A DNA stretch of 64,000 nucleotides from Shewanella marinintestina (GTDB lineage: Bacteria > Pseudomonadota > Gammaproteobacteria > Enterobacterales > Shewanellaceae): NCBI RefSeq assembly GCF_023283845.1, contig NZ_JAKILC010000006.1, positions 226,700 to 290,699 on the forward strand, in the 5' to 3' direction. Positions 17,903 to 28,835 of the stretch are shown piece after piece; positions within the stretch are counted from its first letter, which is position 1; each line of letters starts with the position of its first letter. The translations under genes were made by a program, and so were the position numbers. The notes under the pieces were generated by a model that did not search any database, was not told the origin of the DNA, and was given only the letters and a program-made list of their open reading frames with translations.

Positions 17903-19678
17903 ATGAAACTAAATAAAATCAGTTCGATAATGGCAGTATTGCTATTAACTTCGGGCGCTGCAGTTGCGAAAAGCAATGATCTTGCAGGTTTCCATGCCGA
18001 TATGGCTGGTTGTGACTCTTGCCACGTATCTGCCAAATTAAAAGATATCAAAAAAGGCTTAACTGACAGCCAAACACATGAAAACGCCCAATGTAAATCT
18101 TGTCATGGCTCTTATGAAGACCTTGCCAATGACAAACTCGCATTTGATCCGCATACATCACACTTAGGTGATATTAACTGTACCTCTTGCCACACTGCGC
18201 ACGCTAAACCACAGCTAACATGTAATAACTGCCATAACTTTGAAATGGATATGCCATTCGCTGATTCAAAAGCGAAAAAGAAATGGGATGGTTCATGGGA
18301 TCAAGCCAAAATTCAAAAGGCTATCGATAAAGGCCCAGTTGAAACTGTGGATGTCATCATTGTAGGTGGTGGTTCAGCGGGCTTTAACGCAGCAATTTCA
18401 GCTAAAGAAGCTGGCGCGAAAGTCGTGCTATTTGAAAAGGCTGCCTACACTGGCGGCAACTCTATGCTTGCTGCTGGTGGTATTAACGCTGTAGGTACAC
18501 CACAACAAAAAGCCAAAGGCATTGAAGATACAGTTGAATGGTATGCAGAAGATGCCATGAAAGGCGGCCGTTACCAAAACGATCCTAAGCTAGTTAAGAT
18601 CTTAGCTGAAGAGTCTGCAGGCGCTGTAGCATGGCTTGAATCTTTAGGCGCTAATATGAACGATTTAAAACGTTCTGGTGGTGCACGAGTAGAACGTACT
18701 CACCGTCCATCTGGTGGCGCTTCAGTTGGTCCACACATTATCGATACTTTACGTAAAGCTGCCGACAAGCGTGATATTCCTGTACGCGTCAATTCACGCG
18801 TTGAGAAGATTGTACTCAACGATGACCAATCTATTGCAGGTGTTGTCGTTCATGGCCGTCACAGCGGTTACAACATGATCGCTGCTGACTCAGTTGTACT
18901 GGCTACCGGTGGATACGGCATGAACAAAGAGATGGTGTCTTACTATCGTCCAACCATGAAAGATATGACTAGTTCTAACAACGTGACAGCAACTGGCGAT
19001 GGTATCTTGCTAGCCAAAGAAATTGGCGCATCGATGACTGATATCGACTGGGTTCAAGCGCACCCAACAATCGGTAAAGATAGCCGTATTCTAATCTCCG
19101 AAACTGTACGTGGTGTGGGCGCTATCATGGTTAATACCGATGGTGAGCGCTTTATTAATGAACTAACAACCCGTGACCGTGCATCTGACGCAATCCTTAA
19201 GCAAAAAGATCAATACGCTTGGTTAGTGTTCGATGAGCAATTAGTTGAAAAGAAAAAGATGGTTCGCGGCTATGAGCATCTTGGCATGCTAAGCAAAGCA
19301 AACACCATTGCTGAACTCGCTAAAATCACTGGTATGAGCCAACTAGAAGTCACTGCAACTGAGTACAACAAGTACCAAGCAAGTGGCAAAGATACAGCCT
19401 TTAGTCGTGAAGATATGCCGTTAGATCTTAGCAAACCACCTTTCTACGCCGTTAAGGTTGCTCCTGGTATTCACCACACAATGGGCGGTGTAGCAGTTGA
19501 TACCGAAACTAACGTGTTGAACCTACAAAGCTGGAAAATGCCTGGTCTATTTGCTGCAGGCGAAGTAACTGGCGGTGTACATGGCTATAACCGTCTAGGC
19601 GGTAATGCGATTGCCGATACCGTAGTATTTGGTCGTAAAGCGGGTGAAAACGCCGCTAAACACGCACTCGCTAAGTAA
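17903..19678 (+). CDS. Periplasmic tetraheme flavocytochrome c, fumarate reductase family (IfcA/FccA-like)
   Basis: A 591-aa precursor. The signal peptide ends near VA-K (22/23), so the protein is periplasmic. Four CxxCH heme sites lie at 37-41, 64-68, 93-97 and 107-111, followed by an FAD domain (VDVIIVGGGSAGFNAAISAKE) and a capping domain. Aligned by eye with Shewanella frigidimarina Fcc3, the catalytic residues are kept: His365 (AHPT), Glu378 (ISETVRG), Arg402 (TTRD), His504 (IHHTMGGV) and Arg544 (HGYNRLGG). Thr377 is Ser and the Ala before NRLGG is Tyr. It accepts electrons from a quinol-linked cytochrome such as CymA and reduces fumarate or a related unsaturated acid. The ATG at 17903 has GGAG 6 bases upstream. 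Divergent from an OprD-type porin, as in ifcO-ifcA. Substrate uncertain. Confidence 0.9.
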   Translation: MKLNKISSIMAVLLLTSGAAVAKSNDLAGFHADMAGCDSCHVSAKLKDIKKGLTDSQTHENAQCKSCHGSYEDLANDKLAFDPHTSHLGDINCTSCHTAHAKPQLTCNNCHNFEMDMPFADSKAKKKWDGSWDQAKIQKAIDKGPVETVDVIIVGGGSAGFNAAISAKEAGAKVVLFEKAAYTGGNSMLAAGGINAVGTPQQKAKGIEDTVEWYAEDAMKGGRYQNDPKLVKILAEESAGAVAWLESLGANMNDLKRSGGARVERTHRPSGGASVGPHIIDTLRKAADKRDIPVRVNSRVEKIVLNDDQSIAGVVVHGRHSGYNMIAADSVVLATGGYGMNKEMVSYYRPTMKDMTSSNNVTATGDGILLAKEIGASMTDIDWVQAHPTIGKDSRILISETVRGVGAIMVNTDGERFINELTTRDRASDAILKQKDQYAWLVFDEQLVEKKKMVRGYEHLGMLSKANTIAELAKITGMSQLEVTATEYNKYQASGKDTAFSREDMPLDLSKPPFYAVKVAPGIHHTMGGVAVDTETNVLNLQSWKMPGLFAAGEVTGGVHGYNRLGGNAIADTVVFGRKAGENAAKHALAK

Positions 19679-19706
19679 CACCTATCACCATCATCCCCCT
19701 GTAAAC

Positions 19707-19737
19707 AAAAGGCCAAGTCAGTTGACTTGGCCTTTTT
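19707..19737 (+). terminator. Terminator after the flavocytochrome gene
   Basis: AAAAGGCCAAGTC / GACTTGGCCTTTTT forms a long stem with a T-run 28 bases after the stop. It may also serve the leftward AbgT gene, since it has A-runs on the other side. Confidence 0.88.
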
Positions 19738-19789
19738 ATTTTTATGCTGCCACCTTAAATAGGTGTCGCATACTTAAGCGTATTCTACA

Positions 19790-21355
19790 TTACAGTCCAT
19801 AAGTGTAACTAGCACCTAGACCTAGTGGAAAACCCAACGCCCAGTAAGCCAGTAACCACACACTCCAGATAGACATCAGTGCTAAGCTAAATGGCAGCAT
19901 CATAGAGATCAGCGTGCCAATACCAATGTTCTTCACATAGCGCTGACAGTAAACCACAACTAACGGGAAGTAAGGCATTAATGGCGTGATGATGTTTGAG
20001 CTTGAATCACCAACGCGGTAAGCCGCTTGTGATAGATCTGGGCTGATATTAAGCTGCATTAACATTGGCACAAGTACCGGACCAATCAATGCCCACTTGG
20101 CTGATGATGAACCCACAAACAGATTCACAAAGCCCACTAAAATAATCATACCCACAACGGTAATTTCAGCTGGTAGATTAAGTGCTTTTAGACCACCAGC
20201 GCCTTCAACCGCAATCAGCGCACCAAGGTTAGATGCCGAAAACGCCGCCACAAACTGCGCACAGAAAAAGGCCATAACGATGTAATGCGACATGCCGCTC
20301 ATCGATTTAGACATCGCCTGAACAACATCGCCAGAGGTTTTAAATGCACCAGTCATATAACCGTAGACCAGACCAGGCAACATAAAGAAGATGAAGATTA
20401 GCGGTACAATTGACTGCATCAACGGTGCTTTAAAGCTCGTTAGGGAGCCATCAGCGTCACGCAGTGTTGAGGTTTCAGGTACTGTTAATGAGAAGAAGGC
20501 TGCAATAGCAACAATCATTACTAAGGTTGCTACGCGAAATGCTTTAACCTCTGATGGCTTCTCCTCTTCCATAGCGGGAAGATCAACTTCTTCACGGTTA
20601 ACCTTATGAGTACGATTAAGGCGAGGCTCTAACACTTTGTCTGTTAGATACCAAATAAGCAGCGTGATTGGAATACAAGAAGACGCTGCGAAGAACCAGT
20701 TGTTTAATGGGTTAACTTCAATATTAGGATCTACAATTTGTGCAGCAGCTTGGGTGAAACTCTGCAGTAGCGGGTCAATACCAGACGGGATAAAGTTAGC
20801 GCAGAAACCACCAGATACCCCCGCAAATGCTGCGGCAATACCTGCTAACGGGTGACGGCCCACAGTAAAGAAGATAACACCGGCAAGTGGAATGACCACT
20901 ACATAACCCGCATCGGTTGCGGTATGAGAAATAATACCGACAAGAACAACCGCTGGAGTTAAAAATTTAGCTGGGGTGATTTTTAACATGCGTTTTAGCG
21001 CAGTGTTAATGTAGCCAGAATGCTCGGCAACACCCACACCTAACATTGCCACGAGTACCACACCCAAGGGGGCAAAAGCGGTAAAGGTTGTTACCATTGA
21101 AGTTAAGAAGTTAGTTAACGCTTCTGCACTCAGTAGATTATTAACAACAATTGGAGAGTTTGTCCGCGGGTCGATAGCCTCAAAGCTCACACCCGATAAC
21201 ATTGCCGATAATGCCCATACGGCAAACATCAAAATCAAAAATAGCATTGCAGGATCGGGGAGTTTATTACCGACTCTTTCAATGCTGTCTAGTGCCTTAC
21301 CTAACATCCCTTGCGGCCCTTGATCCTCAAGCGCCTGTTTATCTGCTTTCATCAT
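19790..21355 (-). CDS. AbgT family transporter
   Basis: A 521-aa protein with about 12-13 membrane helices, recognised as AbgT by NKLPDPAMLFLILMFAVWALSAMLSG near 30-60, APLGVVLVAMLGVGVAEHSGYI near 95-116, FVGSSSAKWALIGPVLVPMLM near 413-433 and DSSSNIITPLMPYFPLVVVYCQRY near 455-478. The founding member takes up p-aminobenzoyl-glutamate; others export sulfonamides, so the substrate here is open. It sits between the flavocytochrome (convergent) and kdsA, and may belong functionally to the accessory cluster. Confidence 0.9.
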   Translation of the reverse strand: MMKADKQALEDQGPQGMLGKALDSIERVGNKLPDPAMLFLILMFAVWALSAMLSGVSFEAIDPRTNSPIVVNNLLSAEALTNFLTSMVTTFTAFAPLGVVLVAMLGVGVAEHSGYINTALKRMLKITPAKFLTPAVVLVGIISHTATDAGYVVVIPLAGVIFFTVGRHPLAGIAAAFAGVSGGFCANFIPSGIDPLLQSFTQAAAQIVDPNIEVNPLNNWFFAASSCIPITLLIWYLTDKVLEPRLNRTHKVNREEVDLPAMEEEKPSEVKAFRVATLVMIVAIAAFFSLTVPETSTLRDADGSLTSFKAPLMQSIVPLIFIFFMLPGLVYGYMTGAFKTSGDVVQAMSKSMSGMSHYIVMAFFCAQFVAAFSASNLGALIAVEGAGGLKALNLPAEITVVGMIILVGFVNLFVGSSSAKWALIGPVLVPMLMQLNISPDLSQAAYRVGDSSSNIITPLMPYFPLVVVYCQRYVKNIGIGTLISMMLPFSLALMSIWSVWLLAYWALGFPLGLGASYTYGL

Positions 21356-21502
21356 TCAACCTATTTATTATGTTTTCTTCTCACACTAAGTAGATCTTAT
21401 TGCCAACTAAGCCAATAAGGCGACTTAATGTCGAGTATTTTTATAACCTACTAGAATAAATGTCTAATCTGTATTTAAACTTAAATTATCTCGTCAAAAA
21501 CA

Positions 21503-21533
21503 ATAAAACCCTGCACTAAGACAGGGTTTTATC
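21503..21533 (-). terminator. Terminator of kdsA
   Basis: AAAACCCTG / CAGGGTTTT with an 8-nt loop, followed on the minus strand by a T-rich tail (TTTTATTGTTTTT). It is 40 bp after the kdsA stop. Confidence 0.8.
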
Positions 21534-21572
21534 TTTTTTAACAACGAACTAGAAGAATAAAATACTTTAAAG

Positions 21573-22466
<894 letters not shown>

Positions 22467-22489
22467 TCAACTAGGTTTTAACTGCAGCC

Positions 22490-23758
22490 TTAGCCTGCTA
22501 CAGCCTGTAAAATCTGGCCACAGATCCATGCCATATAAGTGCCTAAAGCATAGCCCAATACCGCCAGCAGCACACCTACTGGCGCAAGAGCGGGATGGAA
22601 CGCCGCAGCAACAACTGGCGCCGATGCCGCACCGCCAACGTTGGCTTGGCTACCCACTGCCATATAAAACAATGGTGCTTTAATCAATTTAGCCACGATC
22701 AGCATAAAACTGGCGTGTACTATCATCCAAATCATACCAATAGCAAAATACCAAAGGTTTTCAGCGTCTAATAGCTTAGAAACGTCCATATGCAAACCTA
22801 TGGTCGCCACTAGAATATACAAGAAAGCAGTAGCAACTTTTGATGCTCCAGCCGCTTCAATGTGTCTTACTCGGGTAAACGATAAAGCTAAACCGATCGT
22901 GGTTACAGTGACGATTAACCAGAAGAACTTAGACGTTAAACTGTAATCACGCGTCCATGGGTAGTTGGCTTCAAAAAATGGACCGAGTAAATCAGCGACG
23001 ATATGGGCAAAACCTGTCACACCAAAACCAATCGCCACAATCATCATTAAATCATTGAGGCTTGGAATACGTGCATTTTCGGCATGGTATTTTTCAACTT
23101 TATCTTTCAAGGCTTCAAGTGCGGTGGTATCCGCCCCTGTTTTGGCATCGATCTGCTTAGCTTTTGACGCCATAAACAGCAACACAGCCATCCAAATATT
23201 GGCTACGATGACATCGACAGTCACCATAATCGAGAAGATATCACCGCCAACTTCATAAATCTCTTTCATCGCTGCTTGGTTAGCGCCACCACCAATCCAA
23301 CTCCCCGCAAGCGTAGTCATGCCTCGCCATACGGCATCTGGCCCAGTCACGCCCAAAATTTCAGGATGAATAGCCGATACGATAAGCAGCGCAATTGGGC
23401 CGCCAATAACAATACCCACAGTTCCGGTTAGGAACATGATTATCGCCTTAGGCCCCAAGGAAAGAATCGCCTTTAAATCGACACTTAAGATCAATAATAC
23501 CAAACACGCTGGCAGTAAGTAACGCGAGGCCACAAAATAAAGCTCTGATGTTTTGCCGTCGATAATATCAAATGTGTTCAATAACGAAGGCAAGAAGTAA
23601 CACATTAACAATGCCGGTACGAAGGTATAAAACTTCTTCCAAAAAGGGTTGCTACTGTTACTGGTGTAAAACACAAAGCCAAGCACTACCGCTAAAATAC
23701 CTAACGCAGTTGCGTCATTTGTCACCAGCGCACTGGTCACTGTATCCGTACTACTCAT
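22490..23758 (-). CDS. DUF819 (YjcL-like) membrane protein, copy 2
   Basis: A 422-aa polytopic protein closely resembling the product of 13524-14759. Shared blocks are FYTSNSSNPFWKKFYTFVPAL, SVDLKAILSLGPKAIIMFL, WRGMTTLAGSWIGGGANQAAMKEIYE, and the C-terminal ANVGGAASAPVVAAAFHPALAPVGVLLAVLGYALGTYMAWICGQ. About 10-11 membrane helices are expected. It lies 68 bp upstream of kdsA on the same strand and may be co-transcribed with it. Function unknown. Confidence 0.85.
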   Translation of the reverse strand: MSSTDTVTSALVTNDATALGILAVVLGFVFYTSNSSNPFWKKFYTFVPALLMCYFLPSLLNTFDIIDGKTSELYFVASRYLLPACLVLLILSVDLKAILSLGPKAIIMFLTGTVGIVIGGPIALLIVSAIHPEILGVTGPDAVWRGMTTLAGSWIGGGANQAAMKEIYEVGGDIFSIMVTVDVIVANIWMAVLLFMASKAKQIDAKTGADTTALEALKDKVEKYHAENARIPSLNDLMMIVAIGFGVTGFAHIVADLLGPFFEANYPWTRDYSLTSKFFWLIVTVTTIGLALSFTRVRHIEAAGASKVATAFLYILVATIGLHMDVSKLLDAENLWYFAIGMIWMIVHASFMLIVAKLIKAPLFYMAVGSQANVGGAASAPVVAAAFHPALAPVGVLLAVLGYALGTYMAWICGQILQAVAG

Positions 23759-23925
23759 GAACTCTATCCCCTAGAAATTGGCAATGATTTGCCTATTTAT
23801 TATTCTTACAATTCAATTTGTTGGTGTTACTATTTTTATTTTTAATTGACGCTTTTGCCATCGCTATGTGGCGGCGTCTTTTACTTATAACGATTTTCAA
23901 ACAAGGCTAGAATACACTCTAGCAA

Positions 23926-23954
23926 CACAACAGGGCCTTGAAGGCCCTGTTGTG
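23926..23954 (-). terminator. Inverted repeat after sirB1
   Basis: CACAACAGGGCCTT and its complement form a 12-14 bp near-perfect stem, 5 bp beyond the sirB1 stop. There is no strong T-run on the minus strand. It is a plausible terminator or mRNA-end hairpin that would separate sirB1 from the DUF819-kdsA pair. Confidence 0.5.
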
Positions 23955-23958
23955 ATAC

Positions 23959-24747
23959 TTAATGGAAAGTTTCTACTTCCTCTCTAAGTTCTTTTAATTG
24001 CATTTTCACCAGCTCTATAACCGGATCATGCGGGCTATTTTCAACAAAGTGAGTTAAGTCTGCTGTAGCCACACTTATACAACCCAATTGTTGTGCAATA
24101 AAAGCACGCTCACGATTTAAATTTAAATCGTCACTATGCCACTGCAACAGTAAGTTACAACATTCTAGTGCAGGCTCGAAATTATGCGCGACAATGCTGC
24201 CAGCTTTCATTTCGTGGATCATACGAGAAATAATGCGCTTGATTGTCGCAGGCTTTAAATAACTAGGCTTAAACTTAGCCGAGTTACCTAGTTCCCCTCT
24301 TACAAACACATGTAACTGATGCTTTGACAAGCTCGCGCCAGTCAGTGGGTCAATGTAGCGCACTTCATCGTCTATTCGGCTACAAAGCACTGTTTGTCCA
24401 GGCAAGAGCAGCAAATCAAGAGTTAAGTCGAGTTGCTTACCCAACAGCATTAATACTGTTGCTAACGTCGTGCTATTACCTTGCTTCGATGTTAGGCACT
24501 TGCCTAAATCTGCCGCTTCTGCGCTGTAATATGCTTCGCGAGCACAAAAACCTAAATCGTTGTAAAACCATTTAAGTAAACCGTTTAAACGGTCGTGCCT
24601 ATCAACAACATAAAAACTCAACACAGAGCCCGCTAATTCAAGCCAGGCCCAGTTTGCATTTTTTTGCTTAGAAAACCCCAAGTGCTCGGCAATTTCAAAA
24701 GCCGTTTCAGGAAGCCGTATTGAGTCGTTTTGCGTTAAATCAGCCAT
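23959..24747 (-). CDS. sirB1: SirB1 family protein (transglutaminase-like plus TPR)
   Basis: A 262-aa cytoplasmic protein of the SirB1/YchA family: an N-terminal domain with LNGLLKWFYNDLGFCAREAYYSAEAADLGKCLTSKQGN that matches the family's transglutaminase-like half, and a C-terminal tetratricopeptide region (PALECCNLLLQWHSDDLNLNRERAFIAQQLGC...). The biochemical role is unknown. The gene overlaps sirB2 by one base (TAATG) and they form an operon, as in E. coli (ychQ-ychA). Confidence 0.85.
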   Translation of the reverse strand: MADLTQNDSIRLPETAFEIAEHLGFSKQKNANWAWLELAGSVLSFYVVDRHDRLNGLLKWFYNDLGFCAREAYYSAEAADLGKCLTSKQGNSTTLATVLMLLGKQLDLTLDLLLLPGQTVLCSRIDDEVRYIDPLTGASLSKHQLHVFVRGELGNSAKFKPSYLKPATIKRIISRMIHEMKAGSIVAHNFEPALECCNLLLQWHSDDLNLNRERAFIAQQLGCISVATADLTHFVENSPHDPVIELVKMQLKELREEVETFH

Positions 24748-25166
24748 TAACCGAGCAACACCCCTTGCTTAAGGATCGCAAGTTTAGCGGCATAAACAAC
24801 CCAGCCAATTGCGCCAAAGGCAGCAAAGACTTTAAATAATGTATTGCGGTTTGCTTTAAGTGCTATTGTGGCCAGCACGATATATGCAACAACGGCTCCT
24901 AGCTTTTCAGTCATCCATGGATCAACAAAAGGATACTGCTGAATAGAGAAACATAAGATCAAACCAGATAACAGAAGGAACGTATCGATAACGTGTGGCG
25001 CAATTTTAATTGCTTTCTTTTCTAATACGGGTGACTTGCGCATGTGCAGTACGAAACGGACTAGGAAAAACAATACGCTAGTCGCAATAAGCGTCATGTG
25101 CATGTGCTTAAACGCAGGGTACAAACTGTAAAAAGTTTCCATGAATAAAGATCTGTTTGCTGACAA
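24747..25166 (-). CDS. sirB2: SirB2 family membrane protein
   Basis: A 139-aa integral membrane protein with about four helices. FKHMHMTLIATSVLFFLVRFVLHMR near 18-42, PHVIDTFLLLSGLILCFSIQQYPF near 57-80 and LGAVVAYIVLATIALK near 87-105 match SirB2/YchQ. Function is unknown despite the name. It has its own promoter region because the prmC terminator lies between it and the hemA operon. Confidence 0.87.
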   Translation of the reverse strand: MSANRSLFMETFYSLYPAFKHMHMTLIATSVLFFLVRFVLHMRKSPVLEKKAIKIAPHVIDTFLLLSGLILCFSIQQYPFVDPWMTEKLGAVVAYIVLATIALKANRNTLFKVFAAFGAIGWVVYAAKLAILKQGVLLG

Positions 25167-25276
25167 AGGCGGCTAGTGTACCCCATACTTTTATCCATAA
25201 CCAATATCCCGCGATAACAAGCAGAGGAACAGCGCAAACTTTAAACAACAAAGCCGGGTTTAGCATTTAACCGCCA

Positions 25277-25305
25277 ATAAAAAAGGCACTATCAATAGTG
25301 CCTTT
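25277..25305 (-). terminator. Terminator of the hemA-prfA-prmC operon
   Basis: AAAGGCACTAT / ATAGTGCCTTT with a short loop. On the minus strand it runs into TTTTTTATTGG, 23 bp after prmC. Confidence 0.88.
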
Positions 25306-25327
25306 ACATACATCTACAGCCTGGCTA

Positions 25328-26170
25328 TTAACGTGGCCAACGGCCTAGTGTACAGCGGTCATTACTACCAAAATCACGTACAGTGGCAACGTTTTCATAG
25401 CCAAGTTCAATTAACTTTTCTCTTAGCTCAATTGCTTGCTGGTAACCGTGTTCAAGTAGCAAATAACCACCTGGTGCTAAATAGTCACGAGCACAATCGG
25501 CAATATGAAACAGATCCGCAAAGCCTCTTAATGGCGCGGTTAATGCACTTTGCGGCTCAAACCTCACATCTCCTTGTGAAAGATGTTCATCTTCTTCATC
25601 GATATAAGGTGGATTAGACACAATTAGATTAAAGTCGTAACACTCTACAGCGTCAAACCAGTCGCTTTGAAACACATCAACTTGTTCGAGCTTTAGGTTG
25701 GTTCGGTTTTCTTTCGCAAGTTCAACCGCATCATCCACTTTATCAATCGCACATACCTGCCACTCATTGCGTTCATGCGCTAGCGATAAAGCAATAGCAC
25801 CAGTTCCTGTACCCAAATCGAGCACTTTAGCATTTTCAGCCAAAGGCAGATTCAGTGCCGTCTCAACTAAAATTTCAGTGTCTGGACGTGGAATTAACGT
25901 GGTGGGATTAACTCGAAACGGCAGAGACCAAAATTCGCGTTCACCAACAATGTGGGCAATCGGATTGCCGCGAAGACGCTTAGCAAGCATCTGCTTGAAC
26001 TCAAAAACCTCTTCAGGTTCTAAGCTCTTTTCTGGCCAAGTGTATAAATAGCTACGCGGCTTGCTAATAACATGAAGCAACATCACCTCAGCATCAAGCG
26101 ATGCTGAGTCTGAAATGCTTTCAAGCTGCGAAGAGGCCCACTTAAGCGCCCCTGAAATAGTTAATTGCAA
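25328..26170 (-). CDS. prmC: Release factor glutamine methyltransferase
   Basis: A 280-aa SAM-dependent enzyme that methylates the glutamine of the GGQ motif in RF1 and RF2. Visible features are the N-terminal helical domain, PRPDTEILVETAL near 93-105, the SAM motif VLDLGTGTGAIALSLAHE near 115-132, and the NPPY catalytic motif in LIVSNPPYIDEEDEHL near 182-197. It lies 46 bp after prfA in a hemA-prfA-prmC operon, so the modifier is made with its substrate. Confidence 0.96.
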   Translation of the reverse strand: MQLTISGALKWASSQLESISDSASLDAEVMLLHVISKPRSYLYTWPEKSLEPEEVFEFKQMLAKRLRGNPIAHIVGEREFWSLPFRVNPTTLIPRPDTEILVETALNLPLAENAKVLDLGTGTGAIALSLAHERNEWQVCAIDKVDDAVELAKENRTNLKLEQVDVFQSDWFDAVECYDFNLIVSNPPYIDEEDEHLSQGDVRFEPQSALTAPLRGFADLFHIADCARDYLAPGGYLLLEHGYQQAIELREKLIELGYENVATVRDFGSNDRCTLGRWPR

Positions 26171-26216
26171 GGAATATCCTTATTCTTCTATAGCACAGTC
26201 ATGAGGGGAGTAAGGT

Positions 26217-27302
26217 TTAGCCTTCGCCCAGTGCTGCAAGCATATCCGCTTGGTTCTCTAAAATGAGAGGTTCAATAACACAATCGATATCACCTTCCAT
26301 AAATTCACCTAAACGATACAGAGTTAAGTTAATTCTGTGTTCACTTACGCGACCTTGTGGGAAGTTATATGTACGGATACGTTCTGAACGGTCACCAGAT
26401 GACACCAAGTTACGACGCGTGCTTTCTTCAGCACTACGGCGCTTCTCGTCTTCTACCGCTTGAATACGAGCAGAAAGTACACTCATCGCCTGGGCACGGT
26501 TTTTATGCTGTGAACGTTGATCCTGACACTCAACTACAATACCCGTTGGAATGTGGGTAATACGAATCGCCGAGTCAGTTTTGTTAACATGCTGACCACC
26601 GGCACCTGATGCGCGGAAAGTATCCACTTTCAAGTCGGCTTTATTAATTTCAATCGCTTCAGCTTCTGGTACTTCCGGCAATACAATAACAGTACAAGCA
26701 GAAGTGTGTACGCGGCCCTGTGATTCAGTCTCTGGCACACGTTGTACGCGGTGTCCGCCTGACTCAAACTTAAGCTTACCGTAAACGCCTTCACCGCTAA
26801 TTTTAGCGATCACTTCTTTGAAGCCGCCATGCTCACCTTCGTTGGTGTTCATGACTTCGATTTGCCAGCGTTTGCCTTCAGCAAATTTACTGTACATGCG
26901 GAATAAGTCACCCGCAAAAATAGCAGCCTCATCACCACCCGCGCCAGCGCGGATTTCGATAAAGCAGTTATTATCATCATTAGGATCTTTTGGCAGTAGC
27001 AGAATTTGCAGTTCATCTTCTAATTCTGCAATTTTTGCTTTTGCTTCTTTGTACTCTTCCTGAGCCATCTCTTTAAGATCTGCGTCATCTTCTTCCATCA
27101 TCTCTTTGGCAGACTCTAAATCTTCTTCTGCTTGCTGAAATGCTTTAAAAGCGCTAACAACGTCTTCTAACTGAGAGTATTCCTTAGACAAGGCGCGAAA
27201 ACGCTCCTGATCAGCGATAACACCAGCATCGCTCAGTAACGCCAATACTTCTTCGTTACGTTCAAGTAAGCCTTCAAGCTTACGAATCACACTGTCCTTC
27301 AT
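26217..27302 (-). CDS. prfA: Peptide chain release factor 1
   Basis: It terminates translation at UAA and UAG. The 361-aa protein shows the coiled N-terminal domain, the family block [20 protein letters not shown], a PxT anticodon-like tripeptide ([12 protein letters not shown] where E. coli has PAT), and the catalytic GGQ in [37 protein letters not shown] sequence ([19 protein letters not shown]) lies near the end. It lies 13 bp downstream of hemA in the same operon. Confidence 0.97.
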   Translation of the reverse strand: MKDSVIRKLEGLLERNEEVLALLSDAGVIADQERFRALSKEYSQLEDVVSAFKAFQQAEEDLESAKEMMEEDDADLKEMAQEEYKEAKAKIAELEDELQILLLPKDPNDDNNCFIEIRAGAGGDEAAIFAGDLFRMYSKFAEGKRWQIEVMNTNEGEHGGFKEVIAKISGEGVYGKLKFESGGHRVQRVPETESQGRVHTSACTVIVLPEVPEAEAIEINKADLKVDTFRASGAGGQHVNKTDSAIRITHIPTGIVVECQDQRSQHKNRAQAMSVLSARIQAVEDEKRRSAEESTRRNLVSSGDRSERIRTYNFPQGRVSEHRINLTLYRLGEFMEGDIDCVIEPLILENQADMLAALGEG

Positions 27303-27315
27303 TTAAACGCTAACC

Positions 27316-28566
27316 TTAGTCTTTATCTAGTCCAAGCACAGCTCTTAATTGTCCAAGAGAATTTAAATCCCCTTGGCGACTCGCAGCGGTAAGCGCTTGT
27401 GTCGGTGCATGGATCAGCTTGTTAGTAAGCTTATTGGCAAGCTCCAGTAAGACTTGCTCACTGTTACCACCTTGGGCCAACTTATTGACCGCTCGCTCTA
27501 CCAACTCATCTTTGATCGCCATACTTTGGGTGCGATATTCACGGATACTGTCTACCGACTCTAATGAGCGGATCCATTCCATAAATAGATGAGCTTGATC
27601 GTCTGCAATTAATTCTGCTTGCTCGGCAGCCTCTCTTCGAGAGGCCATATTCTGTTCAATAATGCTTTGCAGGTCATCGACGGTATAGAGAAATGCATCA
27701 TCTAAATCCGCGACTTCAGCTTCGATATCTCGAGGAACTGCTATATCTACCAACAACATAGGTTGATGACGACGTTGCTTAAGCGCTTTTTCTACCATGC
27801 CTTTACCAAGAATTGGCAACGGGCTAGCCGTAGAGGATATCACGATATCGGCCTTAGGGAGAAAATCTGGGATCTGTTCTAGTGTAATAGCTGTTGCGCC
27901 GAACTCATCACACATGGCTTCGGCACGTGAAATTGTACGGTTTGCCACCACCATGGCTTTAACACCATTGTCTTTTAGATGGCGTGCAACTAGCTCAATC
28001 GTCTCACCCGCACCGACCAATAGTACCTGGGTCGTACTCAGGGAAGAGAAGATATGCTTAGCCATACTTACTGCGGCAAATGCGACAGATACGGCTGCAG
28101 CACCAATTTCAGTTTCAGTACGGATCTTTTTAGCGACGGAAAAGGTATTTTGAAATAACTTATCCATTGTTGATGCGACGGTACCCGCTTCTTTTGCTTT
28201 TACAAAAGACTGCTTCACTTGGCCTAAAATCTGCGGTTCACCCAAAATCAGTGAATCAAGGCCTGCCGATACTCGCATTAAGTGTTTAACCGCTTCTTGA
28301 CCTTTATATTGGTACAAGCAGGGCTCAACATCTTCATGAGAAAGTTGATGATAATCTTCCAGCCAGGCAACAACGTCAGCGGCTTCACTGTTGTTACAGT
28401 AAAGTTCTGTGCGGTTACAGGTGGAGATAATGACGGCTTCGCCCGATTGAGTACGAGACGCAAGACTCTTCATAGCATCATGAATTCTGTCTGGTGCGAA
28501 TGCGACTTTCTCGCGTAGGTCGACCGTGGCCGTTTTATGGTTAATTCCGATTGCTACAAGGCTCAT
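27316..28566 (-). CDS. hemA: Glutamyl-tRNA reductase
   Basis: First enzyme of the C5 heme pathway: it reduces glutamyl-tRNA(Glu) to glutamate-1-semialdehyde with NADPH. The 416-aa sequence opens [23 protein letters not shown], has the active cysteine in STCNRTELY near 49-57, [20 protein letters not shown] near 99-118, and a Rossmann domain [17 protein letters not shown] near 182-198. It is the first gene of hemA-prfA-prmC and diverges from lolB, with 269 bp between them carrying the promoters. Confidence 0.97.
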   Translation of the reverse strand: MSLVAIGINHKTATVDLREKVAFAPDRIHDAMKSLASRTQSGEAVIISTCNRTELYCNNSEAADVVAWLEDYHQLSHEDVEPCLYQYKGQEAVKHLMRVSAGLDSLILGEPQILGQVKQSFVKAKEAGTVASTMDKLFQNTFSVAKKIRTETEIGAAAVSVAFAAVSMAKHIFSSLSTTQVLLVGAGETIELVARHLKDNGVKAMVVANRTISRAEAMCDEFGATAITLEQIPDFLPKADIVISSTASPLPILGKGMVEKALKQRRHQPMLLVDIAVPRDIEAEVADLDDAFLYTVDDLQSIIEQNMASRREAAEQAELIADDQAHLFMEWIRSLESVDSIREYRTQSMAIKDELVERAVNKLAQGGNSEQVLLELANKLTNKLIHAPTQALTAASRQGDLNSLGQLRAVLGLDKD

Positions 28567-28835
28567 TTGACTCGTTCTGGACTCTTGGGCATCTCATTTA
28601 TGGCTGCCATTCTACTGAATTGATTTTGTTAAAAACAGAATACGCTTAACAAAACCGAATAATAATCTCTGTTCTTACCCATTTTTTCAATTAGCATCAC
28701 TTTTTTAACTATTCATATATAGATATGTCACGCTTAAACGACATTAAGCATTGTACAAATAGTTATTTTTGCATATGGGCATTGGTAAATTACTCAAGCC
28801 CTCGTATCATAAGGGCTCTTTTATATCAGTAATAG

